A DNA stretch of 63,234 bases from Candidatus Methylacidiphilales bacterium (lineage in GTDB: Bacteria; Verrucomicrobiota; Verrucomicrobiia; Methylacidiphilales; JAAUTS01): assembly GCA_028713655.1 (NCBI GenBank), contig JAQTNW010000019.1:1-63234 (forward strand). Reading direction: 5' to 3'. A program made the position numbers and the translations under genes. Positions 32,574-42,048 of the stretch are shown one piece after another; within the stretch, counting starts at the first letter, position 1; every line of letters begins with the position of its first letter. Under the pieces are notes generated by a model. The model worked only from the letters and a program-made list of their open reading frames with translations, was not told where the DNA came from and ran no database searches.

Positions 32574-33581
32574 ATGCGTGTTTTGGGCATTGAAACCTCC
32601 TGTGACGAAACATCCGTTTCGGTCGTGGAGAAGGAGGGGGGACGGCTGAGGATCCTGCAAAATGAAATTGCCTCCCAGATCGAGCAGCATCGTCCCTTTG
32701 GCGGCGTGGTGCCCGAACTGGCCACGCGGCAACACCTGCTCCGGCTTGATCCCATGGTCCGGGAATTGGCGGCTGCCGGGATACCGGACTGGCAATCCAT
32801 TGACGGCATCGCCGTGACAGCGGGACCCGGCCTGGCCTCGGCGTTGCTGGTCGGAGTGAGCTATGCCAAGGCGCTTGCCTTTGCGCTGGGGAAACCCTGG
32901 CTGGCGGTCAATCACATGGAAGGCCACCTGTTTTCCCCCTTCCTTTCCAACGAAGAGGTCCCGGTTTGCCCTCATGTGGCCTTGATCGTCAGCGGCGGGC
33001 ACACGCTGCTGCTGCATGTGCGGGAGCCGTTTAATTATAAATTGTTAGGCAGGACCCAGGATGACGCCGCGGGCGAGGCTTTTGACAAAGTGGCCAAACT
33101 GCTCGGGTTGCCGTACCCGGGAGGACCGGAGGTCGAAAAAGCCGCGCGTGAAGGAAATCCAAGCGCGGTGGATTTCCCGCGCAGCATGCTGGATTCCGGC
33201 GATTTCAATTTCAGTTTCAGCGGGCTGAAGACAGCGGTGCGCATCCACCTGCAGCGCCATCCGGGAATTTCCGCGCCCGACGTCTGCGCCTCGTTCCAAC
33301 AGGCGATCCTCGACGTGCTCGTGGCCAAGACCCTCCGTGCCGCAAAACATGCGGGCGTAAAAATCATTACTGTTAGTGGCGGCGTGAGCTGTAATCGTGC
33401 CCTGCGGGATGCGATGGAAGCTGCGGCAAAACGCCACGGCATGGAATGCCGGGTGGCTGATCCGGGGTTGAGCACGGACAACGCGGCGATGATTGCGGCC
33501 GTGGGCGCCTGCCGGTTGGAAGCGGGCTTGAGCAGTCCCTGGGATTTCGACATCGATCCCAATTGGAAACTGGCGGAATAA
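32574..33581 (+). CDS. tsaD: tRNA N6-adenosine threonylcarbamoyltransferase TsaD
   Basis: 335-aa ASKHA-fold enzyme that transfers the threonylcarbamoyl group to A37 of tRNAs reading ANN codons. MRVLGIETSCDETSVSVVE, GGVVPELATRQH, the iron-binding NHMEGHLFSPF (two His near 110), VSGGHTLLL and SGGVSCNRALR are all present. Normal length. Ten bp after the protease gene. Confidence 0.96.
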   Translation: MRVLGIETSCDETSVSVVEKEGGRLRILQNEIASQIEQHRPFGGVVPELATRQHLLRLDPMVRELAAAGIPDWQSIDGIAVTAGPGLASALLVGVSYAKALAFALGKPWLAVNHMEGHLFSPFLSNEEVPVCPHVALIVSGGHTLLLHVREPFNYKLLGRTQDDAAGEAFDKVAKLLGLPYPGGPEVEKAAREGNPSAVDFPRSMLDSGDFNFSFSGLKTAVRIHLQRHPGISAPDVCASFQQAILDVLVAKTLRAAKHAGVKIITVSGGVSCNRALRDAMEAAAKRHGMECRVADPGLSTDNAAMIAAVGACRLEAGLSSPWDFDIDPNWKLAE

Positions 33582-33662
33582 AGTAGAATAATCACTTCCT
33601 TGCCCTCGCGCGCGCCGCATATTTCTTTTGCCCCACAGTGAAAACGGCGCTATTGTAATAAA

Positions 33663-34853
33663 GTGAAGTTAGGCCAAAGACAAATCACGTTTGGGGCTTT
33701 TTGTATCTCGGCAGTGGTGCATTTTGCCATTCTACTCATCATCGGCGGTTTTGTCCTGATTGAAGCTCCGATCCAGCACGAAACCCCGGTCGGGACGCTG
33801 GATGTTGCGCCGCCGAGCAACCTTCCCCCGGAGGAGGCCAAACCTGATATGACCCAGGAGCCCACGCCACCGGAACCGGATCAGGAGCAGCAACCCAATG
33901 TAACGCAGAACTTGCAGCCTGATGCACCCAATGTTATCATCAGCCCCGTTCCCAACCAGAACTACACCATGGTGGCAGGAACAGGTCCGATCCTGTCCGG
34001 AGTATCGGGCGCTCTTTCCAATGGAAGCGGAAGCGCTGTGGCCGCCAAGGGCCAGAAATCGGCGCCCCTCGCGGTGGGCAATCCCTTCGGTAGATCGCAA
34101 ATGTTAAAGGATGGGTTGACCGGCATCTTTTATGACCTGAAACAAACAGCCAACGGCAAGCCCAATAAAAGCATGAATGATGCGGAATATGGGGAGGTGG
34201 TTACCGAATTTGCCAAACATTTTAACGAATCCACTTTACGAAAATATTTTGCGTGTCCGAACCCGCTTTATAACACCCAGATTTTCATACCGTTCGTGGG
34301 CGCAGATCAGGGGCCGACGGCATTCCATGTCGAAGACCTGGTACAGCCGCGTCAGTGGGTGGTTCTCTACAGAGGCTCGTTTGCGGCCCCGCAAACAGGA
34401 ACTTACCGTTTGGTTGGTTATGGAGACGACGTATTGATCGTCAATGTGGATGGGAAAGTGGTTTTGGATGGAAGCATCAACAAAAATAACGACCAGGATT
34501 ACGGGCCGCCTCTTACGACTTTCAAATCACCCGAGTTTATTAAAAAACATAAAATCGGCGGGGGCACGGCCTACCTGGCCTATGGATATTGGATGGACCT
34601 GAACGCCGGGGAAGCCCATGACATCCAGATTCTCATTGGGGAACGTCCGGGCTTTGTCTTTGGCACGTTCATTCTGGTACAGCAAAAAGGAGTCGATTAC
34701 CCGCTGGAAAAGAACGGGCGCCCGATTCTTCCTATTTTCAAGCTGGCAGACACGGACGATTCGCAATTTCAGAACATTGACAATGCCCCCGCCATCGGCA
34801 CCAAAGGGCCGATTTTTGCCCTGCCTGACGCAAAAGATGAGTCTTCAAAATAA
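33663..34853 (+). CDS. Membrane-anchored protein with Pro-rich linker and PA14-like domain
   Basis: 396-aa protein beginning at a GTG. One N-terminal transmembrane helix (ISAVVHFAILLIIGGFVLI) is followed by a Pro/Glu-rich periplasmic linker (residues about 45-95), a TonB-like layout without a recognisable TonB C-terminus. Residues about 150-360 contain LYRGSFAAPQTGTYRLVGYG and DDVLIVNVDGKVVLDG, resembling a PA14-type beta-sandwich. That suggests binding of a glycan or protein in the periplasm; the function is unknown. No operon partner: tsaD ends 81 bp upstream and pyrD converges. Confidence 0.6.
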   Translation: MKLGQRQITFGAFCISAVVHFAILLIIGGFVLIEAPIQHETPVGTLDVAPPSNLPPEEAKPDMTQEPTPPEPDQEQQPNVTQNLQPDAPNVIISPVPNQNYTMVAGTGPILSGVSGALSNGSGSAVAAKGQKSAPLAVGNPFGRSQMLKDGLTGIFYDLKQTANGKPNKSMNDAEYGEVVTEFAKHFNESTLRKYFACPNPLYNTQIFIPFVGADQGPTAFHVEDLVQPRQWVVLYRGSFAAPQTGTYRLVGYGDDVLIVNVDGKVVLDGSINKNNDQDYGPPLTTFKSPEFIKKHKIGGGTAYLAYGYWMDLNAGEAHDIQILIGERPGFVFGTFILVQQKGVDYPLEKNGRPILPIFKLADTDDSQFQNIDNAPAIGTKGPIFALPDAKDESSK

Positions 34854-34867
34854 AATGCGTAAATTAA

Positions 34868-35860
34868 TCAGCCCAAAAGCCTTCGGGCCAGAAACGGGCC
34901 TTGATAGACAAAACCGGTATAGACTTGCACCAGGCTCGCGCCGGCATCGAGTTTTTCCTGGAAATCGTCGCGGGTGAAAACCCCGCCCACGCCGATCACC
35001 GGCAGTTTTCCGCCCGATTCGGACGAGATAAAACGGATGATTTCGGCGCTTCTTTCTCGCAACGGCAGGCCGCTGAGCCCGCCTGTTTCATTCAGAGAGA
35101 CGGAGCTGTGGTCGAGGGTGGTGTTCGTCGCGACAATGCCGTCGAGTTTTTCGTCCGAGATCAGATTCAGGATGGCTGAGATTTGCTCTTTTGATAGGTC
35201 CGGCGCGATCTTTAACAACAGCGGCTTGGCTCCGAGGCTCCGGTTTTTTTGCTGCAAGGCCGAGAGGATGGGGCGGAGGTTGTCCACATTCTGCAGGTCG
35301 CGCAAGCCGGGCGTGTTCGGGGAGCTGACGTTGACCACGAAATAATCGCCAAAGGCATGCAATTTTTGGAAGGAATAAAGATAGTCGTCAGCCGCCTCAT
35401 CCAGCGGGGTGAGCTTGGATTTTCCGATATTGATGCCCAGTGGATAATTCCAGCAGCGCCAATTTTTGCGGACTTCGGCCAGGCGGTCGGCGATGATGTC
35501 CGCGCCGCTGTTGGGAAATCCCATGCGGTTGATGAGGGCCCTTTGCTGCGGGCAGCGGAAGACGCGCGGAGTGGGATTGCCGGGCTGGCCCAGTTGCGTG
35601 ACAGTGCCGATTTCGGTAAAGCCGAATCCCAGACGGTACATGGCTTCAATGGCCGTGCCCTCCTTGTCAAAACCGGCGGCCAGGCCCAGGGGATTGCGGA
35701 AAGTCAGATTCCAAAGCTTCACGGGCCTGTCTTTGGGCGTTGCGAGGTGTTGGAGCAGCCTGGCGGCGGGGGTGCGGGTCAGAAGGCTCAGCGAAAAGTG
35801 ATGGATCCATTCCGGATCGGTTTGGAAGAGCAGGGGGCGCAGGATGCGTGTGTAAAACAT
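34868..35860 (-). CDS. pyrD: Dihydroorotate dehydrogenase, class 2 (quinone)
   Basis: 330-aa enzyme oxidising dihydroorotate to orotate for pyrimidine synthesis with quinone as acceptor. The N-terminal helices (FYTRILRPLLFQTDPEWIHH) mark the membrane-associated class 2. The active-site Ser is in NVSSPNTPGLRDLQ; LKIAPDLSKEQI, ATNTTLD and GVGGVFTRDDF bind FMN and substrate. Begins one base after the mnmE stop on the same strand, so they are probably cotranscribed. Confidence 0.96.
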   Translation of the reverse strand: MFYTRILRPLLFQTDPEWIHHFSLSLLTRTPAARLLQHLATPKDRPVKLWNLTFRNPLGLAAGFDKEGTAIEAMYRLGFGFTEIGTVTQLGQPGNPTPRVFRCPQQRALINRMGFPNSGADIIADRLAEVRKNWRCWNYPLGINIGKSKLTPLDEAADDYLYSFQKLHAFGDYFVVNVSSPNTPGLRDLQNVDNLRPILSALQQKNRSLGAKPLLLKIAPDLSKEQISAILNLISDEKLDGIVATNTTLDHSSVSLNETGGLSGLPLRERSAEIIRFISSESGGKLPVIGVGGVFTRDDFQEKLDAGASLVQVYTGFVYQGPFLARRLLG

Positions 35861-35861
35861 G

Positions 35862-37181
35862 TTATTTGCCTATGCAGAAATTTTTAAACAACCTGTCAAG
35901 CATATCCTCATTGGTGGCTTCGCCAACTATTTTACCACAGGCGTTGAGCGCCTGCCGCAAGTCGGAACTGATGAGCTCCGGCGGCGACTTTTGATTTGTC
36001 ATTTCAAGGGCGCGGTCCAAATTTTCCACCGCTTCCCGCAGCAGGCTTTCATGACGGCTGTTGATGGCCACATGATCCAGTCCGGCGCTGCTTTCGTTCA
36101 AACGCAGTATTTTGACGATTTCGGATTTTAATTCGGCCAATCCGGTTCCACTGCGGGCCGATAACGCCAGCCCCCCGGCCTTGGTTTTTCGGGGCAGGTC
36201 GGATTTGGTCAGGCAGGCAAGCAACGGAATTTTTTCTGGAAAATCCGGCGCTGTGAAGTTCCCGGAGGGGTCCGAGCCGTCAATCAGGAACAGGATGAGG
36301 TCGGCCTCATTCAAGGCTTGCCGGGTGCGTTCAATGCCGAGCTTTTCAATTTCGTCCGGGTTTTCCCGCAAACCCGCGCTGTCGGTCAGGCGGATGGCGA
36401 TCCCTTCCAGAAAAATGACTTCTTCGATGGTGTCACGGGTCGTCCCGGCGATGGGGCTGACAATGGCGCGGTCGCGTTCCAACAAGGCATTCAGCAGGCT
36501 GGACTTGCCGGAGTTCGGCGCGCCGGTGATTACAACGGACAAACCGGAGCGAATCCATTTCCCCTCCCGGGCGGAGGCGAGCAGATTTTGGATGCGCAGG
36601 CGGGTCTGCTTGATTTTTCCGATAAAACCGCGGCTGACATCGGGAGTGATGTCTTCATCCGGAAAATCGATAAACGCTTCCAGGTGGGAAAGTACTTGCA
36701 ACAGGTTTTCACGTTCTTCCTGCAGGATTTGGCCGAGCCTGCCGTTTTGCAGGGCGTGGGCGGCGCGCAGGGCGCGTTCGCTGCGTGCGTGGATCAGGTC
36801 CATGACCGCCTCCGCCTGGGTCAGATCCATCTTGCCGTTGAGAAAGGCGCGCTGGGTGAATTCGCCGGGGTCGGCCGGCCGTGCGCCGCTCTGGCAAAGT
36901 GTCTGGAGAATGCGTTCGACGATCAGCATGTTGCCGTGGCAACTGATTTCCACCATATCCTCGCCAGTGTAGGAGGCCGGAGATTTCCAGAACGTCGCAA
37001 CCACCTCATCGATGATTTCAGTGCCGGAGCGGAAGCGGGCGAAGCTTGCGTGTTGGGGTGCGAAAGGGGAGTTGATATGGTTTTGGATGATGGCATGGGA
37101 TTGGGGCCCGCTCAGGCGCAGGAGTGCGAGGGCAGCCGGACCCGGAGGCGTGCTGAGGGCGATGATGGTGTCGTTAGCCAT
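35862..37181 (-). CDS. mnmE: tRNA uridine-5-carboxymethylaminomethyl modification GTPase MnmE
   Basis: 439-aa GTPase working with MnmG on U34 of tRNAs. N-terminal folate-binding domain (IIALSTPPGPAALALLRLSG), helical domain, inserted G domain with GAPNSGKSSLLNALL, GTTRDTIEEV and LTKSDL, and the invariant C-terminal Cys in FCIGK. Normal length. Divergent from xylB with an 82-bp gap. Confidence 0.96.
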   Translation of the reverse strand: MANDTIIALSTPPGPAALALLRLSGPQSHAIIQNHINSPFAPQHASFARFRSGTEIIDEVVATFWKSPASYTGEDMVEISCHGNMLIVERILQTLCQSGARPADPGEFTQRAFLNGKMDLTQAEAVMDLIHARSERALRAAHALQNGRLGQILQEERENLLQVLSHLEAFIDFPDEDITPDVSRGFIGKIKQTRLRIQNLLASAREGKWIRSGLSVVITGAPNSGKSSLLNALLERDRAIVSPIAGTTRDTIEEVIFLEGIAIRLTDSAGLRENPDEIEKLGIERTRQALNEADLILFLIDGSDPSGNFTAPDFPEKIPLLACLTKSDLPRKTKAGGLALSARSGTGLAELKSEIVKILRLNESSAGLDHVAINSRHESLLREAVENLDRALEMTNQKSPPELISSDLRQALNACGKIVGEATNEDMLDRLFKNFCIGK

Positions 37182-37263
37182 GCGGGTTCCATCATGGTGG
37201 GGGTTTTAAAAAATACAATAATCTCTCGATTTAACAGAACGCTTGTAGTATGCTCAGCATCCC

Positions 37264-38784
37264 ATGGGTGAACATTTCATCGGCATTGATTGCGGCACTC
37301 AAGGCGCCAAGGCCGTGGTGGTGAATGGACAGACCGGCAAAATACTCTCATCCGGTTCATCTTCTTACGGTTTGATCCCGGGTTTGCGGGACGGCGCAAA
37401 GGAACAGCATCCCAAGACGTGGGTTGCGGCCATGACGGAGTCGGTCCGGGAGGCGCTGGCCAAGGCTGGGATTTCATCCGCCACAGTCAAGGGGATCGGA
37501 GTCTCCGCGCAACAGCACGGCCTGGTGGTGCTGGACGAAAATGGCGAGGTGATTCGTCCCGCCAAGTTGTGGTGCGACACCAGCACGGCATCGCAGGCCG
37601 AATCCCTGATCAAAAAATTGGGCGGGCTGAAAAAAGTGATCGCGCTGACCGGCAACGGAATCCCGGCCGGGTTTACCGCCTCGAAGCTTCTCTGGCTGAA
37701 GCAGCATGAACCGAAGAATTATCATGCAATTCATACCGTGCTCCTGCCTCACGATTATTTGAATTATCATCTGACGGGGGTCGCCACCATGGAAGCCGGA
37801 GACGCATCCGGAACCGGTTTTTTTGACACCAAAACGCGGGGCTGGCAGCCAAAAGTCGTGGCCGCCATTGATCCGGAGTTGGCGGACAAACTTCCGGCCA
37901 TTCAGCCTTCCTGCCAGCCCGCCGGCGCGCTTTTGGCGGACGTGGCAAAAGCCCTTGGGCTGGAACCCGGCACCCTGGTCTCTGCGGGCGGTGGAGACAA
38001 CATGATGGGCGCCATTGGCACCGGCAACACCAAGCCCGGGATTGCCACTGCCAGCCTTGGCAGTTCCGGCGCCATTTACGCCTATTCTTCCAGGCCGGTG
38101 ATTGACCCGTTGGGCGAGGTGGCGGCTTTCTGCGACAGCACGGGCGGCTGGCTGCCGCTGGTTTGCACCCAGAATGTGACTATCGCTACCGAGTTGTTAA
38201 AAAAGGCCCTCGGTTGGGATAATGACCGCCTCACGGCGGAAGCCGGAAAAGTGGCGCCCGGTTCGGATGGCCTGTTTCTCCTGCCTTATTTTCAAGGCGA
38301 ACGCGTTCCGAACCTGCCGGATGCGCGCGGCGTCTTTTTCGGCCTGGATTCCAAAAATTTCACGCTGGAACATTTCGCGCGCGCCACGCTCGAAGGCGTG
38401 GCCATGGGCTTGAATTACGGCATGGAACGGTTGAAAGACCTCGGAATCCGGCCCAAACAAATCCGCCTGACAGGCGGAGGCTCGGCGAATCCCCTGTGGC
38501 GGCAAATCCTGGCTGATGCTTTTGACACGGAAGTGGCGGCTCTGGAAACGACCGAGGGAGCCGCCTATGGCGCAGCCCTGCAGGCCAAATGGGCGTACGC
38601 GTGCAGCCGCGGGCAGCGCGTTCGCATCCAGCAGATCACGGATGCCTTTGTCAAAGTGGACGCCTCCACCCGGACGGTGCCCAACAAGAAAAACGCGAAA
38701 TTATGCCGCGACCTGCAGCAATTTCATCAAAAATTATCGAAGGCGAATGCTCCTGTATTTGCCAGCCACGCCGCGTTGCGTTAA
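37264..38784 (+). CDS. xylB: Xylulokinase
   Basis: 506-aa FGGY kinase phosphorylating D-xylulose. IDCGTQGAKAVVVNG at the N-terminus, KLWCDTSTASQAE, GDASGTGFFDTKTRGW and LTGGGSANPLWRQILAD identify the xylulokinase branch. The product enters the pentose phosphate pathway, where the transaldolase at 23605 acts. Twelve bp before thiG, an odd pairing that may reflect a shared transcript. Confidence 0.9.
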   Translation: MGEHFIGIDCGTQGAKAVVVNGQTGKILSSGSSSYGLIPGLRDGAKEQHPKTWVAAMTESVREALAKAGISSATVKGIGVSAQQHGLVVLDENGEVIRPAKLWCDTSTASQAESLIKKLGGLKKVIALTGNGIPAGFTASKLLWLKQHEPKNYHAIHTVLLPHDYLNYHLTGVATMEAGDASGTGFFDTKTRGWQPKVVAAIDPELADKLPAIQPSCQPAGALLADVAKALGLEPGTLVSAGGGDNMMGAIGTGNTKPGIATASLGSSGAIYAYSSRPVIDPLGEVAAFCDSTGGWLPLVCTQNVTIATELLKKALGWDNDRLTAEAGKVAPGSDGLFLLPYFQGERVPNLPDARGVFFGLDSKNFTLEHFARATLEGVAMGLNYGMERLKDLGIRPKQIRLTGGGSANPLWRQILADAFDTEVAALETTEGAAYGAALQAKWAYACSRGQRVRIQQITDAFVKVDASTRTVPNKKNAKLCRDLQQFHQKLSKANAPVFASHAALR

Positions 38785-38796
38785 TTTTAAGCCTCC

Positions 38797-39600
38797 ATGA
38801 GTTTGAAAACTGAAAGCTGGTCGATTGCGGGGCGTGAGTTTCATTCCCGGCTGCTGGTGGGCACAGGTAAATTTGCTTCGCCCCAGGACATGAAGGACGC
38901 CCTGGAAGCCTGTGGCACCCAACTGGTGACCGTGGCATTGCGCCGGGCGGACCTGAGCGGAAAGGACGATCCTTCCGCCGACATTTTAAATTACATCGAT
39001 CCGGCGAAGTACCTCATCATTCCCAACACCAGCGGCGCGATGAACGCTGAGGAAGCTGTCCGGCTGGCCCGGCTCGGCGTTGCGGCCGGATTGCCGAAGT
39101 GGGTCAAACTCGAGATCCATCCCGACCCGCGCTATCTCCTGCCGGACCCGATTGAAACGCTCAAGGCCGCCGAGATTCTGGTGAAGGAAGGTTTTACCGT
39201 GCTGCCCTATATCAACGCCGATCCCGTGCTGGCGAAGCGTCTGGAAGAAGCGGGGACGGCGGCCGTCATGCCGCTGGGATCGCCCATCGGTTCCAACCGC
39301 GGATTGGAAACCCGGGGCCAGTTGGAAATCATCATCGAGCAGGCCAATGTGCCCGTGATTGTCGATGCCGGCTTGGGCGCTCCTTCACATGCCGCTGCCG
39401 CCTTGGAAATGGGGGCCTCTGCCGTTCTCGTGAACACCGCCATCGCGATAGCCAATGACCCGCAGCGGATGGGGAAAGCCTTTGCGGCGGCCGTCGAAGC
39501 CGGGCGGGCCGCGTATGAAATGGGACTGCCGGGGCCGAGGCATTACGCTTCACCCACAAGCCCGCTGACAGCATTTTTGGACGCCGAGGCGAAACCATAA
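38797..39600 (+). CDS. thiG: Thiazole synthase
   Basis: 267-aa TIM-barrel enzyme making the thiazole phosphate of thiamine from DXP, dehydroglycine and ThiS thiocarboxylate. [26 protein letters not shown], the Schiff-base Lys in [15 protein letters not shown] and [13 protein letters not shown] are conserved. First of thiG-thiH-thiS; no TPP riboswitch fits in the 12-bp gap behind xylB. Confidence 0.95.
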   Translation: MSLKTESWSIAGREFHSRLLVGTGKFASPQDMKDALEACGTQLVTVALRRADLSGKDDPSADILNYIDPAKYLIIPNTSGAMNAEEAVRLARLGVAAGLPKWVKLEIHPDPRYLLPDPIETLKAAEILVKEGFTVLPYINADPVLAKRLEEAGTAAVMPLGSPIGSNRGLETRGQLEIIIEQANVPVIVDAGLGAPSHAAAALEMGASAVLVNTAIAIANDPQRMGKAFAAAVEAGRAAYEMGLPGPRHYASPTSPLTAFLDAEAKP

Positions 39601-39622
39601 CATCCAAACTGATTTTCATTCC

Positions 39623-40735
39623 ATGAGTTTCGTTTCACATTTTGACCGATTGCAAGAGCATCGATCTCCGGTTTTGGATCGTTTTCGGAGTTTGTTGGAG
39701 GAGGATCAGCCCCTCGAATCCATGGCCCGCGAGTCGGCCCGGCTGACGCGGCAGAATTTTGGCCGCACCATGCGTTTGTTTGCGCCGCTCTATGTTTCCA
39801 ACGAATGCGTCAACATCTGCAAATACTGCGGCTTTTCACGCAACAACCCCATCAATCGCGTGACGCTCGATTTGGAGCAGGTCCGCGCCGAGGCCCGTTA
39901 TCTGGTGGCAGAGGGGTTCCGCAGCATCCTGCTGGTTGCCGGCGAGCATCCGAAGTTCGTCTCCGAGGATTATCTCGAAGAATGTGTCAGATGCGTGCGC
40001 GGCCTTGTGCCATCCGTCTCGCTGGAGGTGGGCCCCCTGGAGACGGAACAATACCGTCCGATTGTCCGGGCGGGCGCCGACGGGCTGATTGTGTACCAGG
40101 AAACCTATGACCGCGCGATTTATGCGGACCTGCATGTGGCCGGGCCGAAAAAGGATTTCGAGTGGCGCATGGAATGCCCCGAACGCGCCTATGCCGCGGG
40201 GTTCCGCCGGATCGGCATTGGAGCGCTGCTGGGCCTCGCGGACTGGAGGCGGGAGGCGTTTGCGCTGGCCGCCCATGCGGAATACCTGTTGAAGCACTGC
40301 TGGAAATCCTCCCTGACGGTTTCTTTCCCGCGCCTGCGTCCGGCGGCCGGTGAATTCCAGCCGCAGGTGCATGTGACCGACCGTGAATTCACGCGCCTGG
40401 TTTGCGCCTTCCGGATTTGCTTTCCGCAGGTCGGCCTGGTGCTCTCCACACGCGAGCCTCCTTCGTTGCGGGACGGCCTGGCGCAATTGGGAATCACACT
40501 GATGAGCGCCGGCGCCCATACCGAGCCGGGAGGGTACACGCGTGTCGGCGCTGAAAAATTGCACCGGACGGAAAAAGGCAAGGCGCTGCCGGTGATCGAA
40601 TCGGAGGGGCAGTTTGCCACCGAACAGTTTGCGGTGTCGGACAACCGCCCCTGCCATGTGGTGGTGTCGCGCTTGCAGGAACTGGGACTGGACCCGGTCT
40701 GGAAGGACTGGGACTACGCATTGTCCGCGGCATGA
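39623..40735 (+). CDS. thiH: 2-iminoacetate synthase (tyrosine lyase) ThiH
   Basis: 370-aa radical-SAM enzyme cleaving tyrosine to dehydroglycine and p-cresol. The Fe-S motif C-x3-C-x2-C is in NECVNICKYCGFS near residues 59-71; GEHPKFVSEDYL, EVGPLETEQY and QETYDRAIYADLH match ThiH. Dehydroglycine from tyrosine implies that it can operate anaerobically. It overlaps thiS by four bases. Confidence 0.95.
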   Translation: MSFVSHFDRLQEHRSPVLDRFRSLLEEDQPLESMARESARLTRQNFGRTMRLFAPLYVSNECVNICKYCGFSRNNPINRVTLDLEQVRAEARYLVAEGFRSILLVAGEHPKFVSEDYLEECVRCVRGLVPSVSLEVGPLETEQYRPIVRAGADGLIVYQETYDRAIYADLHVAGPKKDFEWRMECPERAYAAGFRRIGIGALLGLADWRREAFALAAHAEYLLKHCWKSSLTVSFPRLRPAAGEFQPQVHVTDREFTRLVCAFRICFPQVGLVLSTREPPSLRDGLAQLGITLMSAGAHTEPGGYTRVGAEKLHRTEKGKALPVIESEGQFATEQFAVSDNRPCHVVVSRLQELGLDPVWKDWDYALSAA

Positions 40736-40941
40736 GCAAAATTGTTGTTTTTCTCAACGGCAAAGCCGGGCAGGTGGAGGAACAGGTTTTGATTCCCGAC
40801 CTGTTGAAAGAGGCCGGACTCGATCCCAAAATGATTTTGGTTGAGCACAACCGCCGTGTTCTGCTGCGAGGCGAATGGCCGGATATTTCGCTCAAGCATG
40901 GGGATAGGCTTGAATTCTTGCGCGTGGTCGCCGGAGGTTAA
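40732..40941 (+). CDS. thiS: Thiamine sulfur carrier ThiS
   Basis: 69-aa beta-grasp sulfur carrier ending VVAGG. Core IVVFLNGKAGQVEEQVLIPDL and LLRGEWPDISLKHGDRLEF. Coupled to thiH by ATGA. It is distinct from the MoaD-like carrier at 11586, so the window holds two sulfur carriers in different pathways. thiF and thiC are not in the window. Confidence 0.92.
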   Translation: MSKIVVFLNGKAGQVEEQVLIPDLLKEAGLDPKMILVEHNRRVLLRGEWPDISLKHGDRLEFLRVVAGG

Positions 40942-41156
40942 AGGCCGGATCCGCGCCAATTACCACCCTAGGAAATCTTAACCACGGATAAACGCGGATG
41001 ACAGGGATATGGAGTGCGGTGGCAAGTCCGGCATCCGCCGGTCGCGACACCGCTTTGGATTTTTCGCAAAAGTGCAACTCCGACATGGGTCGCGAGTAAA
41101 AAGCGCCGTCGCCACTACGCTGAATTCCTAATTCTGAATTCAACATTCTGAATTTC
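40942..41156. repeat. Intergenic repeat patch between thiS and the deacetylase gene
   Basis: Contains TTAACCACGGATAAACGCGG (40979-40998), a hairpin pair AGTGCGGTGGCAAG/CGCGACACCGCTTTGG type (about 41012-41058), and TAATTCTGAATTCAACATTC (41128-41147), the latter resembling the AATTCAGAA tract at 18840. No gene. Confidence 0.6.
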
Positions 41157-41903
41157 CTACGTCTTATTCGCCGTGTAATAGGAGGCGTACGGTGCGCCGA
41201 CAAATCCTGAAATGTGGGTCAGGTTGAAATCCTTGTCTTCCAACTGGTCCAGGATGCCGGGAACCGCAGTTGCGGTCTGCGGATGCAGATCGTGCAGCAG
41301 CACAATGCTGCCGGGCACTGTGGCGGTCATCACACGGCTCGTAATGGTTTCCGCGCCTGGCTGAGACCAGTCGCGCGGATCCACCGACCAGAAGACAATT
41401 CCCAGACCTTTTGAGGCAGGAATATGCCCCTGATCTTTGACGCGGAAAGCACCATAAGGAGGACGGAACCAGACCGGGGTTTTTCCAGTGGCGGCGAAGA
41501 TCGCGTCCTGGGTGCGTTGGAGTTGGCTGTCCACCTTGTCTTCTGACATTTTGCTCAGGGCGGGATGGTCCCAGGAATGATTGCCGATTTCGTGGCCGGC
41601 ATCGGCAACTTCCTTGGCCAAAGCAGGATACATCTGAACTTTGGAGCCAATCATGAAGAAAGTGGCGCAGAGCTTCCGGTTGGCGAGCTCCTTGAGGACG
41701 ATCTCGGTGATACCGGGGGAAGGGCCGTCGTCGAAAGTTACGGCAATGCGATTGCCAAATCCCGGGCCGCTGGAAAGAGAATGAGGGGGAACTTGATATT
41801 CGCCCTTTTCAGAGCCGACGGCTTGGCTGAAAACGCGGGCCGGGGGCAGGCTCAAGCCTATAAGGCCACCTGCCATCAGTTGTAGAAATTCTGATCTCTT
41901 CAC
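41157..41903 (-). CDS. NodB-type polysaccharide deacetylase
   Basis: 248-aa carbohydrate esterase 4 protein removing N- or O-acetyl groups from chitin, peptidoglycan or xylan. The metal/catalytic motifs are VTFDDGPSPG, NHSWDHP (H-x-x-x-H), WFRPPYGAF and LLHDLHPQT. The GTG at 41903 gives a twin-Arg-free signal sequence (VKRSEFLQLMAGGLIGLSLPP) for export; the longer frame to 42083 overlaps the promoter region of the divergent gene and is rejected. Substrate unknown. Confidence 0.88.
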   Translation of the reverse strand: MKRSEFLQLMAGGLIGLSLPPARVFSQAVGSEKGEYQVPPHSLSSGPGFGNRIAVTFDDGPSPGITEIVLKELANRKLCATFFMIGSKVQMYPALAKEVADAGHEIGNHSWDHPALSKMSEDKVDSQLQRTQDAIFAATGKTPVWFRPPYGAFRVKDQGHIPASKGLGIVFWSVDPRDWSQPGAETITSRVMTATVPGSIVLLHDLHPQTATAVPGILDQLEDKDFNLTHISGFVGAPYASYYTANKT

Positions 41904-42023
41904 CGTACAAGGATGGTATCTGCCGCAGAATTTGCAACTTTTAAAATGCCGGGCTGTGCTCGCATTTTCCACCTGTGTGAATCGACAGAGTGCAAAAAAT
42001 AGTTCAGATTGATTTTCGACCTG

Positions 42024-42040
42024 CAATGTCCGAGACATTG
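42024..42040. promoter_or_regulatory. Palindromic operator candidate before the nucleotidyltransferase gene
   Basis: CAATGTC-cga-GACATTG, a perfect 7-bp-arm dyad ending 8 bp before the ATG at 42049. Position and symmetry suggest autoregulation of the two-gene unit. Confidence 0.5.
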
Positions 42041-42048
42041 TAAAAATC

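Noticed and set aside
38785-38796. TPP riboswitch before thiG
   Set aside because: Only 12 bp separate xylB and thiG and no thi-box sequence is present there or in the xylB leader.
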